Assembly (NCBI GenBank): GCA_002508495.1
Contig: DANA01000095.1
Span: 2,092-23,279, forward strand
From: Methanoregula sp. UBA276
GTDB taxonomy: Archaea; Halobacteriota; Methanomicrobia; Methanomicrobiales; Methanospirillaceae
Direction of reading: 5' to 3'
Length of the DNA stretch: 21,188 nucleotides
Part shown: positions 1 through 7,287 of the stretch, piece by piece
Position numbering within the stretch: the first letter of the stretch is position 1
Layout: the number at the start of each line of letters is the position of its first letter
The notes under the pieces: generated by a model
Database searches by the model: none
Told to the model about the DNA's origin: nothing
What the model saw: the letters and a program-made list of their open reading frames with translations, nothing else
Position numbers and translations under genes: made by a program

Positions 1-452
1 CGTCACACGTGTTGCAGGGCTCCATGGAATCTGTATAAGTGTTTGCTTATACACTTATATCATTTTGGGTTGGAAGGAATGGGCGGGTGCCCCATCGGTC
101 GGAAGATCATCCTGGTGTATCCCCCTGTTATACCCGGAAGGGTCCTGACCCGTATGGTCGCTATTGCGACCGGGTTCGCAATAATCCCTTCAAAGAACCG
201 TGTCACCGATTTGATAACCGGAAGCACCGGAGAATTCAGAAGAACTTACTAGTACCATTCCCGCGGTCATAGCGGCAAAGCGTACAAACCTGAAAAATGG
301 TTACTGCAATTTGGACGGTACAGGCGTTTCATCATCCTCTGGCGGGCAGGCATTGTTCCTTTGGGTTTTCCACCGTTCTGTCTCCCAAATGGATGCATTG
401 CATTTTTACTGTCATCATCAGGATCTGTATTTGGTCTGTCCGGATGGAATGG
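1..452. other. Gene-free stretch upstream of the feo operon
   Basis: I see no convincing gene here. Two short overlapping open frames (39-272 and 43-252) resemble no family I know and compete with each other. The region holds an inverted repeat at 34-59 and a perfect 6-bp hairpin, GGTCGC-TATT-GCGACC at 156-171, which flanking ACCC/GGGT bases (148-151 and 172-175) could extend. It could be a degraded gene or the end of an upstream transcription unit outside the window. Confidence 0.5.
34..59. repeat. Inverted repeat TATAAGTGT / ACACTTATA
   Basis: A perfect 9-bp inverted repeat (34-42 and 51-59) is separated by 8 bp. The inner part also contains CTTATA, so TATAAG/CTTATA pair in more than one way. 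It is AT-rich and could be an operator or a promoter element, but no gene start follows closely, so its role is unknown. Confidence 0.5.
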
Positions 453-489
453 TTTATATTCAGACAGAACAAAAATTAGGTAAACCTAA
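453..489 (+). promoter_or_regulatory. feo promoter with DtxR-type iron box
   Basis: A TATA-like box TTTATATT lies at 453-460. About 25 bp downstream, at the expected transcription start, is TTAGGTAAACCTAA (476-489), an inverted repeat TTAGGT-AA-ACCTAA. It matches 12 of 14 positions of the left part of the DtxR/IdeR consensus as I recall it (TTAGGTTAGCCTAA). A repressor bound here would cover the start site, and the third gene of the operon encodes a DtxR-family protein. The box ends 3 bp before the GTG at 493, so the leader is very short. Confidence 0.75.
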
Positions 490-492
490 ATC

Positions 493-735
493 GTGAAGAC
501 TATGGAGATTCCCGTAACAGCACTCAGTCCGCAGGATTCCGCTACAATAATCCGGTTCGAGGGCGGCCCGCAGTTCCAGACAAAGATGCGGTCATTAGGA
601 ATACGTGAAGGTAAGGAGATCCGGCTCATCGCCCGGCACCCCTTCCACGGGCCCTTTGTGGTCATGGTCGACAATCGCAATGTAACGGTGGGCCACCATA
701 TGGCAGGCCGTATCATCGTCAGTAAAGATCCATGA
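493..735 (+). CDS. feoA: FeoA, ferrous iron transport accessory protein
   Basis: This 80-residue protein has the length and pattern of FeoA, a small SH3-like beta-barrel that acts in the cytoplasm with the FeoB permease. The family pattern is visible: a hydrophobic N-terminal strand, a central RSLGIREG segment (residues 34-41) matching the conserved M..LGI..G turn, and a C-terminal segment with VTVGHHMAGRIIV typical of FeoA domains. The reading frame opens at a GTG, with an in-frame ATG three codons later (502). With the inferred transcription start near 482 there is almost no leader, and the choice between the two starts is open. The stop overlaps the feoB start (ATGA), which implies translational coupling. 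Expression is probably repressed by iron through the box at 476-489. Confidence 0.9.
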   Translation: MKTMEIPVTALSPQDSATIIRFEGGPQFQTKMRSLGIREGKEIRLIARHPFHGPFVVMVDNRNVTVGHHMAGRIIVSKDP

Positions 736-2447
736 AGACGATCGTTTTGATGGGGAATCCGAATGTGGGAAAAAGCGTAGTCTTTTCCCGCCTCACCGGT
801 GCGCAGGTGATCACCTCCAACTATCCCGGCAGCACGGTCGATTTTTCCTCGGGCCGGATGTGCATTGCAAAAGAGGTACAGACCATTGTCGATGCACCCG
901 GCACCTACTCGCTTGTCCCCGCAAACAGTGCAGAGAACGTTGCAGCGGAGATGTTTGCATCAGCGGATCTGGTTATCAACGTTGTCGATGCAACCAACCT
1001 CGAGCGGAACCTCTACCTTACGCTGGAGATGCTGGAACAGAAAAAGCCGGTCATCGTTGCGCTCAACATGTGGGACGAGGCACAGCACACGGGTGTCATC
1101 ATCGATGTTGAAGCACTCTCGCTCCTGCTCCACGTGCCGGTAGTGCCGACTGTGGCACTGTCGGGTGAGGGTATCAGCGAGCTGGTCAGCCGATTCGATG
1201 ATGCGAAGTCTCCTGAGGAGATCCGGCCAATGACCGAAGAGGAGCGATGGGTTATGATCGGCACCATCGTTAAGTCCGTCCAGCAGATCACTCACCGGCA
1301 CCATACATTCTGGGACCGGCTCGCCGATGCTTCAATCATGCCGCTCACCGGCCTGCCGCTTGCCCTGCTGGTTCTCGCTCTCGCGTTCATGGTCGTGAGG
1401 GTTATCGGGGAGACGCTTATCGGGTACATCTTTGATCCGCTTTTCGAGCTCTGGACACCGGTGGTCATGCAGGTAAGCGCGTGGCTGGGACCGGGCCTGC
1501 TGGGCCAGATCCTCGTCGGTCAGCTCTTTGATGGCCAGATCGATTACGTGCAGTCCATGGGTCTTTTAACCACCGGGCTCTACGTGCCGTTTGCCATGGT
1601 CCTGCCTTACATCATCGCGTTCTATACCGTGCTTGCGATATTTGAGGATTCAGGCTACCTCCCACGGCTCGCAACGCTGACGGACAATATCTTTCACAAG
1701 CTGGGCATGCACGGGTACGGGATCGTCCCGGTCTGCCTTGGGTTCGGGTGCAATGTGCCCGGTGTGCTTGCCACCCGCAACCTGGAGACACGCAAGCAGC
1801 GCTTCATCGCTGCAACGCTGCTTGCCATGTGCATCCCCTGCATGGCACAGACCGCTATGATATTTGGCGTCCTCGGCTCATTCGGCATGGTCTATGTTGC
1901 GCTGGTGTTCTTCTCGCTCTTCTGGGTTTATGTCGCGGGGGGCCTTCTCCTGCACCATATGATTGGCGGTGTGAGCCCGGAGATCTGCCTTGAAATCCCC
2001 CCGTACCGCCGCCCTGATGCACGGGCTGTGGCGAAGAAGACGTGGATGCGGGTTCATGGATTCCTCCTGGAAGCGATTCCCTATCTCTTCCTTGGTGTGT
2101 TCCTGATCAACCTCCTGTATGCAGTAGGGTTCATCTCCTGGCTTGCAGTGATAACCGCGCCGGTGATTACCGGGTGGTTCGGACTTTCGGCAGGATCCAC
2201 CACAGCCCTGCTTGTGGGGTTCCTGCGAAAAGACCTGGCCGTAGGAATGCTCCTGCCGCTGGCAATGAGTCCTTTGCAGCTGGTTATCGCGACTACGCTT
2301 CTGACCATATCGTTCCCGTGCGTTGGCACCTTTGCCGTGCTGCTTAAGGAACTGGGGCTCAAAGGGCTTTTTGCAGCGGTCTGCTTCATGGTCACGACAG
2401 CGTTTATCGTAGGCGGGATAATGCGGGTCGTACTGCTGGGCATATGA
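732..2447 (+). CDS. feoB: FeoB-type ferrous iron permease, short form
   Basis: This 571-residue protein has an N-terminal G domain and a polytopic membrane core, the FeoB design that imports Fe(II) across the cytoplasmic membrane. G1 is GNPNVGKS (8-15), G3 DAPG (54-57), G4 NMWD (112-115) and a G5-like ALSGEG lies at 142-147. Membrane segments start near residue 205. Core FeoB signatures are EDSGYLPRLA (305-314), GCNVPG (339-344) and GFLRKD (496-501), with a second gate-like FPCVGTFAV at 528-536. It is about 200 residues shorter than E. coli FeoB. The segment at 367-376 reads CIPCMAQTAM rather than the SC.ARLPVY that I recall for classical FeoB, which suggests a distinct subgroup. It overlaps feoA and the downstream regulator by 4 bp each. 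Transport of Fe(II) is inferred; Mn(II) cannot be excluded. Confidence 0.93.
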   Translation: MKTIVLMGNPNVGKSVVFSRLTGAQVITSNYPGSTVDFSSGRMCIAKEVQTIVDAPGTYSLVPANSAENVAAEMFASADLVINVVDATNLERNLYLTLEMLEQKKPVIVALNMWDEAQHTGVIIDVEALSLLLHVPVVPTVALSGEGISELVSRFDDAKSPEEIRPMTEEERWVMIGTIVKSVQQITHRHHTFWDRLADASIMPLTGLPLALLVLALAFMVVRVIGETLIGYIFDPLFELWTPVVMQVSAWLGPGLLGQILVGQLFDGQIDYVQSMGLLTTGLYVPFAMVLPYIIAFYTVLAIFEDSGYLPRLATLTDNIFHKLGMHGYGIVPVCLGFGCNVPGVLATRNLETRKQRFIAATLLAMCIPCMAQTAMIFGVLGSFGMVYVALVFFSLFWVYVAGGLLLHHMIGGVSPEICLEIPPYRRPDARAVAKKTWMRVHGFLLEAIPYLFLGVFLINLLYAVGFISWLAVITAPVITGWFGLSAGSTTALLVGFLRKDLAVGMLLPLAMSPLQLVIATTLLTISFPCVGTFAVLLKELGLKGLFAAVCFMVTTAFIVGGIMRVVLLGI

Positions 2448-2878
2448 TGGTGGGCCGGCAAATGAAGAACAGCACAATCGAAGAATATATCGAGACCATT
2501 CATTTCCTCGAAAAGAGGGACGGTCGTGCACAGACTGGTGCGTTAGCAGCGGAGATGGGGTTGAAGCCCCCGTCCATCACCCAGATGCTGCAGAAACTGG
2601 AAAAAGAGGGCCTGATCGAGTACGCATCCTATACCGGTGCCCGCCTGACGCCGGCTGGTGGGAAACTGGCAACCGATCTCACTCGCAGGCACCGGACCAT
2701 CGCTGACTTCCTCGTCCTGATTGGTATTCCAAAAGACCTGGCTGAAGCCGAAGCATGCCGGATCGAGCACACTATCAGCACTGGTACGGTATCCGAGATT
2801 GGCAGGTTCATGCGGTTCCTGCAAAAAAACCGGGACGCAGCAGCGGTGCTGGATGAGTACCGGTCGCGCCGGGACTGA
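2444..2878 (+). CDS. DtxR/MntR-family metal-dependent repressor
   Basis: A 144-residue protein with an N-terminal winged helix (about residues 10-70) and a helical metal-binding dimerisation domain (about 75-140); it lacks the C-terminal SH3/FeoA-like domain of DtxR. Predicted ligands by family alignment are E14 and E17 (in EEYIETI), H83, C105, E108 and H109 (in ACRIEH). The C-x-x-E-H group matches the primary site of iron-responsive DtxR, whereas the N-terminal acidic pair resembles MntR. It is last in the operon, overlapping feoB by ATGA, and is the likely repressor of the box at 476-489, giving autoregulation. In-frame ATGs at 2447 and 2462 are alternative starts; 2462 begins the family-conserved part. 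Regulatory role confident; the sensed metal (Fe or Mn) is less so. Confidence 0.9.
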   Translation: MMVGRQMKNSTIEEYIETIHFLEKRDGRAQTGALAAEMGLKPPSITQMLQKLEKEGLIEYASYTGARLTPAGGKLATDLTRRHRTIADFLVLIGIPKDLAEAEACRIEHTISTGTVSEIGRFMRFLQKNRDAAAVLDEYRSRRD

Positions 2879-2888
2879 CCGGGTTCAC

Positions 2889-3187
2889 TTACGTTTTCGG
2901 CACGACCGCATGGGATTTCGGGTCGACCTGGTATGCTGCCGGGCGATCCAGCAGGTCAAGGGTATTGACCTTCATGTCGATCAATTCCTGGTACGAGAAC
3001 GTGTCGGAGCTGACCCCGCTGCCTTCGTTCCACATGACCAGGATGCCTTCCTGCATCTTCTTGGTTCCAACGATATTCTGCATACACTCCGATGGAACCC
3101 GGGGGTGATGAAGGTTACGATGGGGGCATATTCTCTTCCGATGCTCCACGGTTGACCGCGAAGGGCCGGATGCTTTTTCGGAGGCAT
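2889..3187 (-). pseudogene. Frame-broken C-terminal remnant, unidentified
   Basis: The minus strand from about 3060 to the TAA at 2889-2891 has the GC-rich third positions of the neighbouring genes and reads as a plausible protein end, from KMQEGILVMWNEGSG through DLLDRPAAYQVD to AVVPKT. Upstream the coding-like signal moves to another frame, beginning at an ATG (3187) with MPPKKHPALRG and continuing to REYAPIVTFITPGFH. Joining the two needs a frame change around 3085-3105. I do not recognise the family. It lies between two plus-strand genes and is best read as the decayed tail of a gene. A sequencing error in an intact gene of about 95 residues is the main alternative. Confidence 0.4.
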
Positions 3188-3229
3188 TGTGGTGCATCCG
3201 TGACCCAATGACGGCTCGGGTATCCTGCA

Positions 3230-3529
3230 GTGCATCAGCCGGATGATTGCGCTGAAATGAAAATGTGCGTACCCATGCAACCCCCCATCGCGGTCCGCCT
3301 TGGTACCGATGGGACGGGGCAGGAGGATATCGGGGTTCCGGCCAGGACCGGTTCTGTGCCTGTACGACCCTTCGTTCAGCACACGGGTTCTGTTATGCAG
3401 CAGATTTTCCGTTGGTCGATTACTGAATGCACCGTTTACCGGTGCGAAAAAAACAAAACCCATATCGTGTTCTCCACCCGATACGATGTAATGGTCATTG
3501 ACCCTGCAGAAATGATCGCAACCCCATGA
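3230..3529 (+). CDS. Doubtful hypothetical ORF upstream of the GNAT gene
   Basis: A 99-residue open frame whose TGA overlaps the next gene's ATG (ATGA at 3526-3529), the same coupling seen in the feo operon. Codon use is mixed, the first half is proline-rich and low in complexity, and no ribosome site is clear upstream of the ATG. The C-terminal part (THIVFSTRYDVMVIDPAEM) looks more protein-like. No family is recognised. It may be a real small protein, or part of the decayed area around 2889-3187. Confidence 0.3.
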   Translation: MHQPDDCAEMKMCVPMQPPIAVRLGTDGTGQEDIGVPARTGSVPVRPFVQHTGSVMQQIFRWSITECTVYRCEKNKTHIVFSTRYDVMVIDPAEMIATP

Positions 3530-4041
3530 CGGAAAACCAGCAGATCCTGAGAATGCCCCTCTCGTTCACCATCCGGCCGTTCCGGGAAACGGACATTGAA
3601 TTCGTGATAACCGGACAGCTGGTGCTCTACGCAGCGGAGTACGGGTTCACCTCTCACGTCTGGAATGATTACCTGAAAGATGGCGTGCAGGACTTTGTCC
3701 GGCACTTCGACAGCGCCCGGGACTGCATGTATATCGCAGAACGGGACGGCAAATCCTGCGGGTGCATTGCCATCACCCATACGAATGACGGGATGGCACA
3801 GCTCCGCTTCTACTTCATGGAAAAGGAGTGCCGGGGGATGGGGGTGGGACGCCGGCTCATCGATCGCGCGATCGGGTTCTGCCGCAATGCAGGGTACGAG
3901 AACGTGGTTCTCTGGACGTTCAGCACGCTGGAGGCTGCCCGGCACCTGTATGCCGGCCATGGATTTTCGATCACGGACACGCAGGTCAACAACGCGTGGG
4001 GCGAGCCAATCCTCGAGGAGAAATGGGAACTGGATCTCTAA
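3526..4041 (+). CDS. GNAT-family N-acetyltransferase
   Basis: This 171-residue protein has the GNAT fold, which transfers an acetyl group from acetyl-CoA to an amine. The acetyl-CoA-binding motif A is RGMGVGRR (103-110), preceded by the beta-4 strand AQLRFYFM and followed by the helix LIDRAIGFCR. The later strand ENVVLWTFSTLEAARHLY and the GHGF element are characteristic. The pattern LRFYFMEKECRGMGVGRRL resembles the acetyltransferase half of MarR-GNAT fusion proteins, but no HTH is fused here. Substrate is unknown. Start: 3526 overlaps the preceding stop, while the ATG at 3553 (MPLSFTIRPF) sits nearer the first conserved strand. An oligo-T tract follows shortly after the stop. Confidence 0.85.
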   Translation: MTENQQILRMPLSFTIRPFRETDIEFVITGQLVLYAAEYGFTSHVWNDYLKDGVQDFVRHFDSARDCMYIAERDGKSCGCIAITHTNDGMAQLRFYFMEKECRGMGVGRRLIDRAIGFCRNAGYENVVLWTFSTLEAARHLYAGHGFSITDTQVNNAWGEPILEEKWELDL

Positions 4042-4044
4042 AGG

Positions 4045-4075
4045 ATGTTCCTGGTTTTTTTTATTCCCTGATCTT
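4045..4075 (+). terminator. Oligo-T terminator after the GNAT gene
   Basis: Eight consecutive Ts (4055-4062) begin 14 bases after the GNAT stop codon, followed by further pyrimidine-rich sequence. This fits archaeal intrinsic termination, which depends mainly on U-tracts. Confidence 0.55.
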
Positions 4076-4519
4076 CTTTGTCTTCCCCCTTTCATGGGGC
4101 GCCCGAACTCCCTGGGTGTGACTCCCCCGCAACAACCTTGTATTCCGTTTGGGGACGGGGCACGGCGGGGCAATTACGGTTCTTGAGAAAAATGGTAATG
4201 AAAGCCGCCGCAAGAGCGTACTTTTTGGCCAGCGGCCATTCGTCACAACCGGGAGTATGAGGGACGGTCGTCCCCATCATTTTAGCATTTTCGTGTTTTT
4301 CAGGGTTAATGATACGAAAACAGAAATTGAGGCCGCCACGGGGGCGCCTTTGCGGGGGTGGCGGCAGGCATCGCAATGACCATGAAAAGTTCTGGAACGG
4401 TTTGTTTCTCATGTTCTGCAGGGGAAAATCTCGTTTTGCATAATCGTTCCCCCCTCTGCACCAGCCCGAAAATCGGGGGATTGCGTTGATTGCCTGCGCA
4501 GCAGCGTGATACCCCACAG
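4076..4519. other. Intergenic region with stem-loops, no gene seen
   Basis: No coding region stands out on either strand; the open frames have no family signature. Structures seen: GGGAC-GGTC-GTCCC at 4261-4274 and a GC-rich inverted repeat GCCGCCAC/GTGGCGGC (4332-4339 and 4358-4365) around an 18-base loop. The sequence just after this repeat, GCATCGCAAT (4367-4376), recurs near the stem-loop at 16293-16320, a weak hint of a shared dispersed element. Confidence 0.4.
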
Positions 4520-4521
4520 GA

Positions 4522-4547
4522 GAAAATCAAAAAAAAATCAAATTTTT
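4522..4547 (-). terminator. Oligo-T terminator of the RuBisCO gene
   Basis: On the minus strand the RuBisCO stop at 4561 is followed within about 15-40 bases by T-tracts, seen on the plus strand as TTTTT complement and a run of nine As at 4529-4537. This matches archaeal U-tract termination. Confidence 0.6.
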
Positions 4548-4560
4548 CTGAGTAAAATGA

Positions 4561-5853
4561 TTATATTGGCTTGAAGTGGCCCCACTTGCCCAGAGCCTCT
4601 TTGAGCTCCTTTGCCTTCTTTGCCTTCTCTTCAAGGCTCACGCCTTCCTCCCACGCCTCCATCGCCTGGATCGTTGCCTGTGCTCCGGCACGGGTGCCTT
4701 TCGGGTGGCCGTGGATGCCGCCGCTGACAAGGAGCACCATCTCCGTGCCGTAAATATCCAGCACATCCGGTACAAGGCCCGGGTGCAATCCGCCCGAGGA
4801 TACCGGAAACGCACTCTTGATCTTCCCCCAGTCCTGCTCAAGGAGCATGCCGTTGACTGCCGCCGTCTTCTTCTCGCGGAGCAGGTCTGCAAGGGCAAGT
4901 AACTCTTTTTTAGAACCGGTCAGTTTCCCGACCGCTGTTCCGGTGTGGATCTGCGAGACGCCGACAAGGCGCATGATCTTTGCCAGGAACTGCATGGTGA
5001 TGCCGTGCTTCCGGTTCCTTGTGAACGCCGAATGCATGGCCCGGTGGGCATGGATAGCAATGCCCCGGTCCGAGCAGTAGTCCCGCATCGTCATGACGCC
5101 GGCAGTACCGGCAACAACCACGTCGATCATGCAGTAGTTCCAGCCGTTTTCAGCAAGCAGGTCGACACGTTTTTTCATGGTTTCGACATCTGCGGTGATG
5201 TTGAGGAACGCCGACTTCCTCTCTCCCGTCTCCTTCTCTGCCTTATCGCGAAGTTTTGTGAGGTACTTCACGCGGTCATCGAACCGGTTGAAGGACATGG
5301 ACGTGAGGTTCTCGTCGTCCTTGACAAAGTCAAAACCGCCCATCCAGGTCTCGTACCCGATCTCCGCGTGCTCCTTTGCGGAGAATCCGACCTTGGGCTT
5401 GGGAACGGCACCGGTGAGAGGGCGTTTCTTGATCCCCATCATCTTCCGGATCCCCGCGTTGCCGAAATGCGGGCCTTTGAAGTGCTTCAGGTATGCTGGG
5501 GGAAGGGTGGCATCAATGAGCCGGAGGTTCCGCACGGCTTTCATGCCAAAGATATTGCCGGCTATCCCCGAGAGGAGCTGGACAGCATTGCCCTCTTCCC
5601 AGAGATCGAGCGGGTACGCGATCTTCAAGAGGGGCCCTTCGATCTCGAATGCGGTTGCCTCAAGTGCTTTCATCCGGGAGGGCATGGTATGCAGGGTCGT
5701 CCAGGTGCCGGTCGAACTCTCGGACGCGATCCGCCCTGCCGCCTCTTTTTCACTCATTCCCGCTGCAGGCTCGAAGCTGAAGAGACAGACGATTTCGTCC
5801 TTTGCCGGTTCATAATTCAGGTCGACAAATTCATTGTACCAGTCAATCGCCAT
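4561..5853 (-). CDS. rbcL: RuBisCO large subunit, archaeal form III
   Basis: A 430-residue ribulose-1,5-bisphosphate carboxylase with the active site intact. By alignment with plant numbering, K175 and K177 are K152 and K154 (PKPKVG); the carbamylated lysine and magnesium ligands are K178, D180 and E181 in GGFDFVKDDEN; H294 and R295 are H270 and R271 in HAHRAMH; H327 is H303; loop-6 K334 is K310 in AVGKLTG; S379 is S353 in SSGGLHPG. Length and sequence fit archaeal form III, and no small subunit lies nearby. In archaea form III works in AMP/nucleoside salvage to 3-phosphoglycerate, or in Methanospirillum-type reductive hexulose-phosphate cycling. The start has a GAGGAT ribosome site 5 bases upstream (5864-5859). 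It is divergent from the hydrolase at 5945 and monocistronic as far as seen. Confidence 0.95.
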   Translation of the reverse strand: MAIDWYNEFVDLNYEPAKDEIVCLFSFEPAAGMSEKEAAGRIASESSTGTWTTLHTMPSRMKALEATAFEIEGPLLKIAYPLDLWEEGNAVQLLSGIAGNIFGMKAVRNLRLIDATLPPAYLKHFKGPHFGNAGIRKMMGIKKRPLTGAVPKPKVGFSAKEHAEIGYETWMGGFDFVKDDENLTSMSFNRFDDRVKYLTKLRDKAEKETGERKSAFLNITADVETMKKRVDLLAENGWNYCMIDVVVAGTAGVMTMRDYCSDRGIAIHAHRAMHSAFTRNRKHGITMQFLAKIMRLVGVSQIHTGTAVGKLTGSKKELLALADLLREKKTAAVNGMLLEQDWGKIKSAFPVSSGGLHPGLVPDVLDIYGTEMVLLVSGGIHGHPKGTRAGAQATIQAMEAWEEGVSLEEKAKKAKELKEALGKWGHFKPI

Positions 5854-5944
5854 AGATTATCCTCTGATCTAGTAAACGGCCGGGCAGAATAAAAATATAC
5901 ACACCGTGCATGTTTTCGTTTCCAAAAACCCACTTTCTGGTATA
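5854..5944. promoter_or_regulatory. Divergent promoter region, RuBisCO and hydrolase
   Basis: The AT-rich element ATAAAAATATA (5889-5899) reads as a TATA box on both strands (TATATTTTTAT on minus). For RuBisCO it predicts a start near 5868 and a leader of about 15 bases carrying GAGGAT. For the plus strand it predicts a start near 5920, downstream of the ATG at 5906 and upstream of the ATG at 5945. The two genes may compete for one TBP site. Confidence 0.5.
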
Positions 5945-6754
5945 ATGAAAAATGCACCCCTTCCGGTCGTCCTTGCTCACGGGTGGAACAGTCATCCTGG
6001 TGCATGGAACCGGCTTATCGCCCGGCTCGATGAGGCACATATTCCATGGGTCCGCTTCGACCATACCGGCATGGCCGGAAGGCCCCTTTCTGATATTGCC
6101 GCAGAACTGGGCAGGTTTATCACGAAATGGCGGGAGGATTCAGCATATGATGGCGCCATTGACCTCATCAGCCACTCGGTTGGCACCTGTATTGCGCGAT
6201 ACTATCTCGAGGTCTGCGATGGCACTGCACACAAGGAGAAGGTGCGCCAGCTCATCGGTCTCGGCCCGCCCAATAACGGATCGGCGCTTGCCGAACTCTT
6301 CGTCCACCCGGAACACGGGCCGGCCATCATCGATCGCCTGACCGGGATCTTTGTCCCGGCCGGGTTTGACCCGGGATCCGACCGGATGGTGCAGGACGTG
6401 CGCCCCAGGAGCCCGTTCATGGAGCAGCTCCGTGCAGCCGGGACCCGCCCCGATATAACCTACCGGATTATCGTTACCGCGAACCCGGTCGGGGCCGGTG
6501 AGTTCTTCCCGCTGTTTGCCGGAAAGACCTGGATGCTTGCCGGTGACAACGAGTTCCGGCAGACCCTTGCCGGGGACGGCATCGTCGCCCATGCCGAGTC
6601 CGTGCTGCCGGGGGTCTCGCTCGATGTCATCTCCGCACCGTTTACGGCAGAAGAAAACCTGCCGCCGCCCGACCAGTACTGCCATATCCACCTGACAAAA
6701 AATCCGCGTATCAATGACCGGATCCTCGCCTACCTGACCGGTTCCGCGCCCTGA
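5945..6754 (+). CDS. Alpha/beta-hydrolase (lipase/esterase-like)
   Basis: A 269-residue protein with an alpha/beta-hydrolase fold. The oxyanion-loop motif AHGWNSHPGAW (11-21) follows the first core strand PVVLAHG. The nucleophile elbow is SHSVG (76-80, S78), a variant of G-x-S-x-G with serine at the first position. GLGPPNNGSALAEL resembles the post-elbow region of triacylglycerol-lipase-like proteins. A late histidine in QYCHIHLT is a candidate catalytic base; the acid residue is not assigned. No signal peptide is seen, so it is probably cytoplasmic. The frame also opens at an ATG at 5906, but the predicted transcription start (about 5920) favours 5945. Substrate unknown. Confidence 0.8.
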   Translation: MKNAPLPVVLAHGWNSHPGAWNRLIARLDEAHIPWVRFDHTGMAGRPLSDIAAELGRFITKWREDSAYDGAIDLISHSVGTCIARYYLEVCDGTAHKEKVRQLIGLGPPNNGSALAELFVHPEHGPAIIDRLTGIFVPAGFDPGSDRMVQDVRPRSPFMEQLRAAGTRPDITYRIIVTANPVGAGEFFPLFAGKTWMLAGDNEFRQTLAGDGIVAHAESVLPGVSLDVISAPFTAEENLPPPDQYCHIHLTKNPRINDRILAYLTGSAP

Positions 6755-6798
6755 AAATCACTCTGCACCCCGGGACGTGACGGTATTTTGGTGAATTG

Positions 6799-6807
6799 AT
6801 TTATAAT
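6799..6807 (+). promoter_or_regulatory. TATA box of the DUF2178-HTH pair
   Basis: ATTTATAAT lies 34-42 bases before the ATG at 6841, predicting a start near 6830 and a very short leader. Confidence 0.5.
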
Positions 6808-6840
6808 GCGAAATGGTAACAATACAGTACAAGGCATGCC

Positions 6841-7287
6841 ATGAAAAAGAACTCATTTTACCTCCTGGTCGGTTGTATTGCCCTCGCCCTGCTGGCGCTT
6901 TTCTGGTATTCGGTCGAGATCCACAACCCGTTCGTGATCGAGACTGCGTTCATCCTTGCTATCCTCGCCATCTGGTACGCAAGAAAGAACGTGACCGACC
7001 TCATTGACGATGAACGGAGCGCGAAGATCAATGAACAGGCCATCGTCCGGACGTTCCAGGTATTCTGGGTCCTGTTCTGTGCGTTCTCCATCGGCGCCGT
7101 GATGCAGATCCTGTATGTCCCCACCTTTCCCCGGGAGTTTCCTATGGTACGCCCACCGGAAGCACTGGGCCCGAGAATGATGGGGTACTTCCAGCTCGGC
7201 ATGCTCTGCCTTATGATCTTCCTGTACGTGGGATTCAGGGTATATTATGCCCGCAAATACGGGGACTGGGAGACCGATGAGGAATAA
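6841..7287 (+). CDS. DUF2178-type integral membrane protein
   Basis: This 148-residue protein has four predicted membrane helices in two hairpins: about residues 6-24, 30-46, 71-93 and 118-138. Between the pairs is the charged stretch DLIDDERSAKINEQA (58-72), the DER..KI.E.A pattern I associate with DUF2178. The function of the family is not established. It overlaps the downstream small HTH regulator by 11 bases, a pairing of membrane protein and XRE-type regulator that recurs in archaea and bacteria and suggests that the membrane protein senses a signal or modulates the regulator. The family name is from memory of the pattern and should be checked by profile search. Confidence 0.75.
   Translation: MKKNSFYLLVGCIALALLALFWYSVEIHNPFVIETAFILAILAIWYARKNVTDLIDDERSAKINEQAIVRTFQVFWVLFCAFSIGAVMQILYVPTFPREFPMVRPPEALGPRMMGYFQLGMLCLMIFLYVGFRVYYARKYGDWETDEE

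Noticed and set aside
39..272. Two overlapping short open frames in the left spacer
   Set aside because: No family resemblance, mutual overlap and no ribosome site; treated as non-coding.
1878..2531. 217-residue minus-strand open frame
   Set aside because: Lies across feoB and the regulator start; rich in Arg/His/Cys with no domain, an antisense shadow.
3436..4173. 245-residue minus-strand open frame
   Set aside because: Antisense to the GNAT gene, whose motif A is clear on the plus strand.
4945..5892. 315-residue plus-strand open frame
   Set aside because: Complement of RuBisCO, which has a complete active site; GC-rich codons create long antisense frames.
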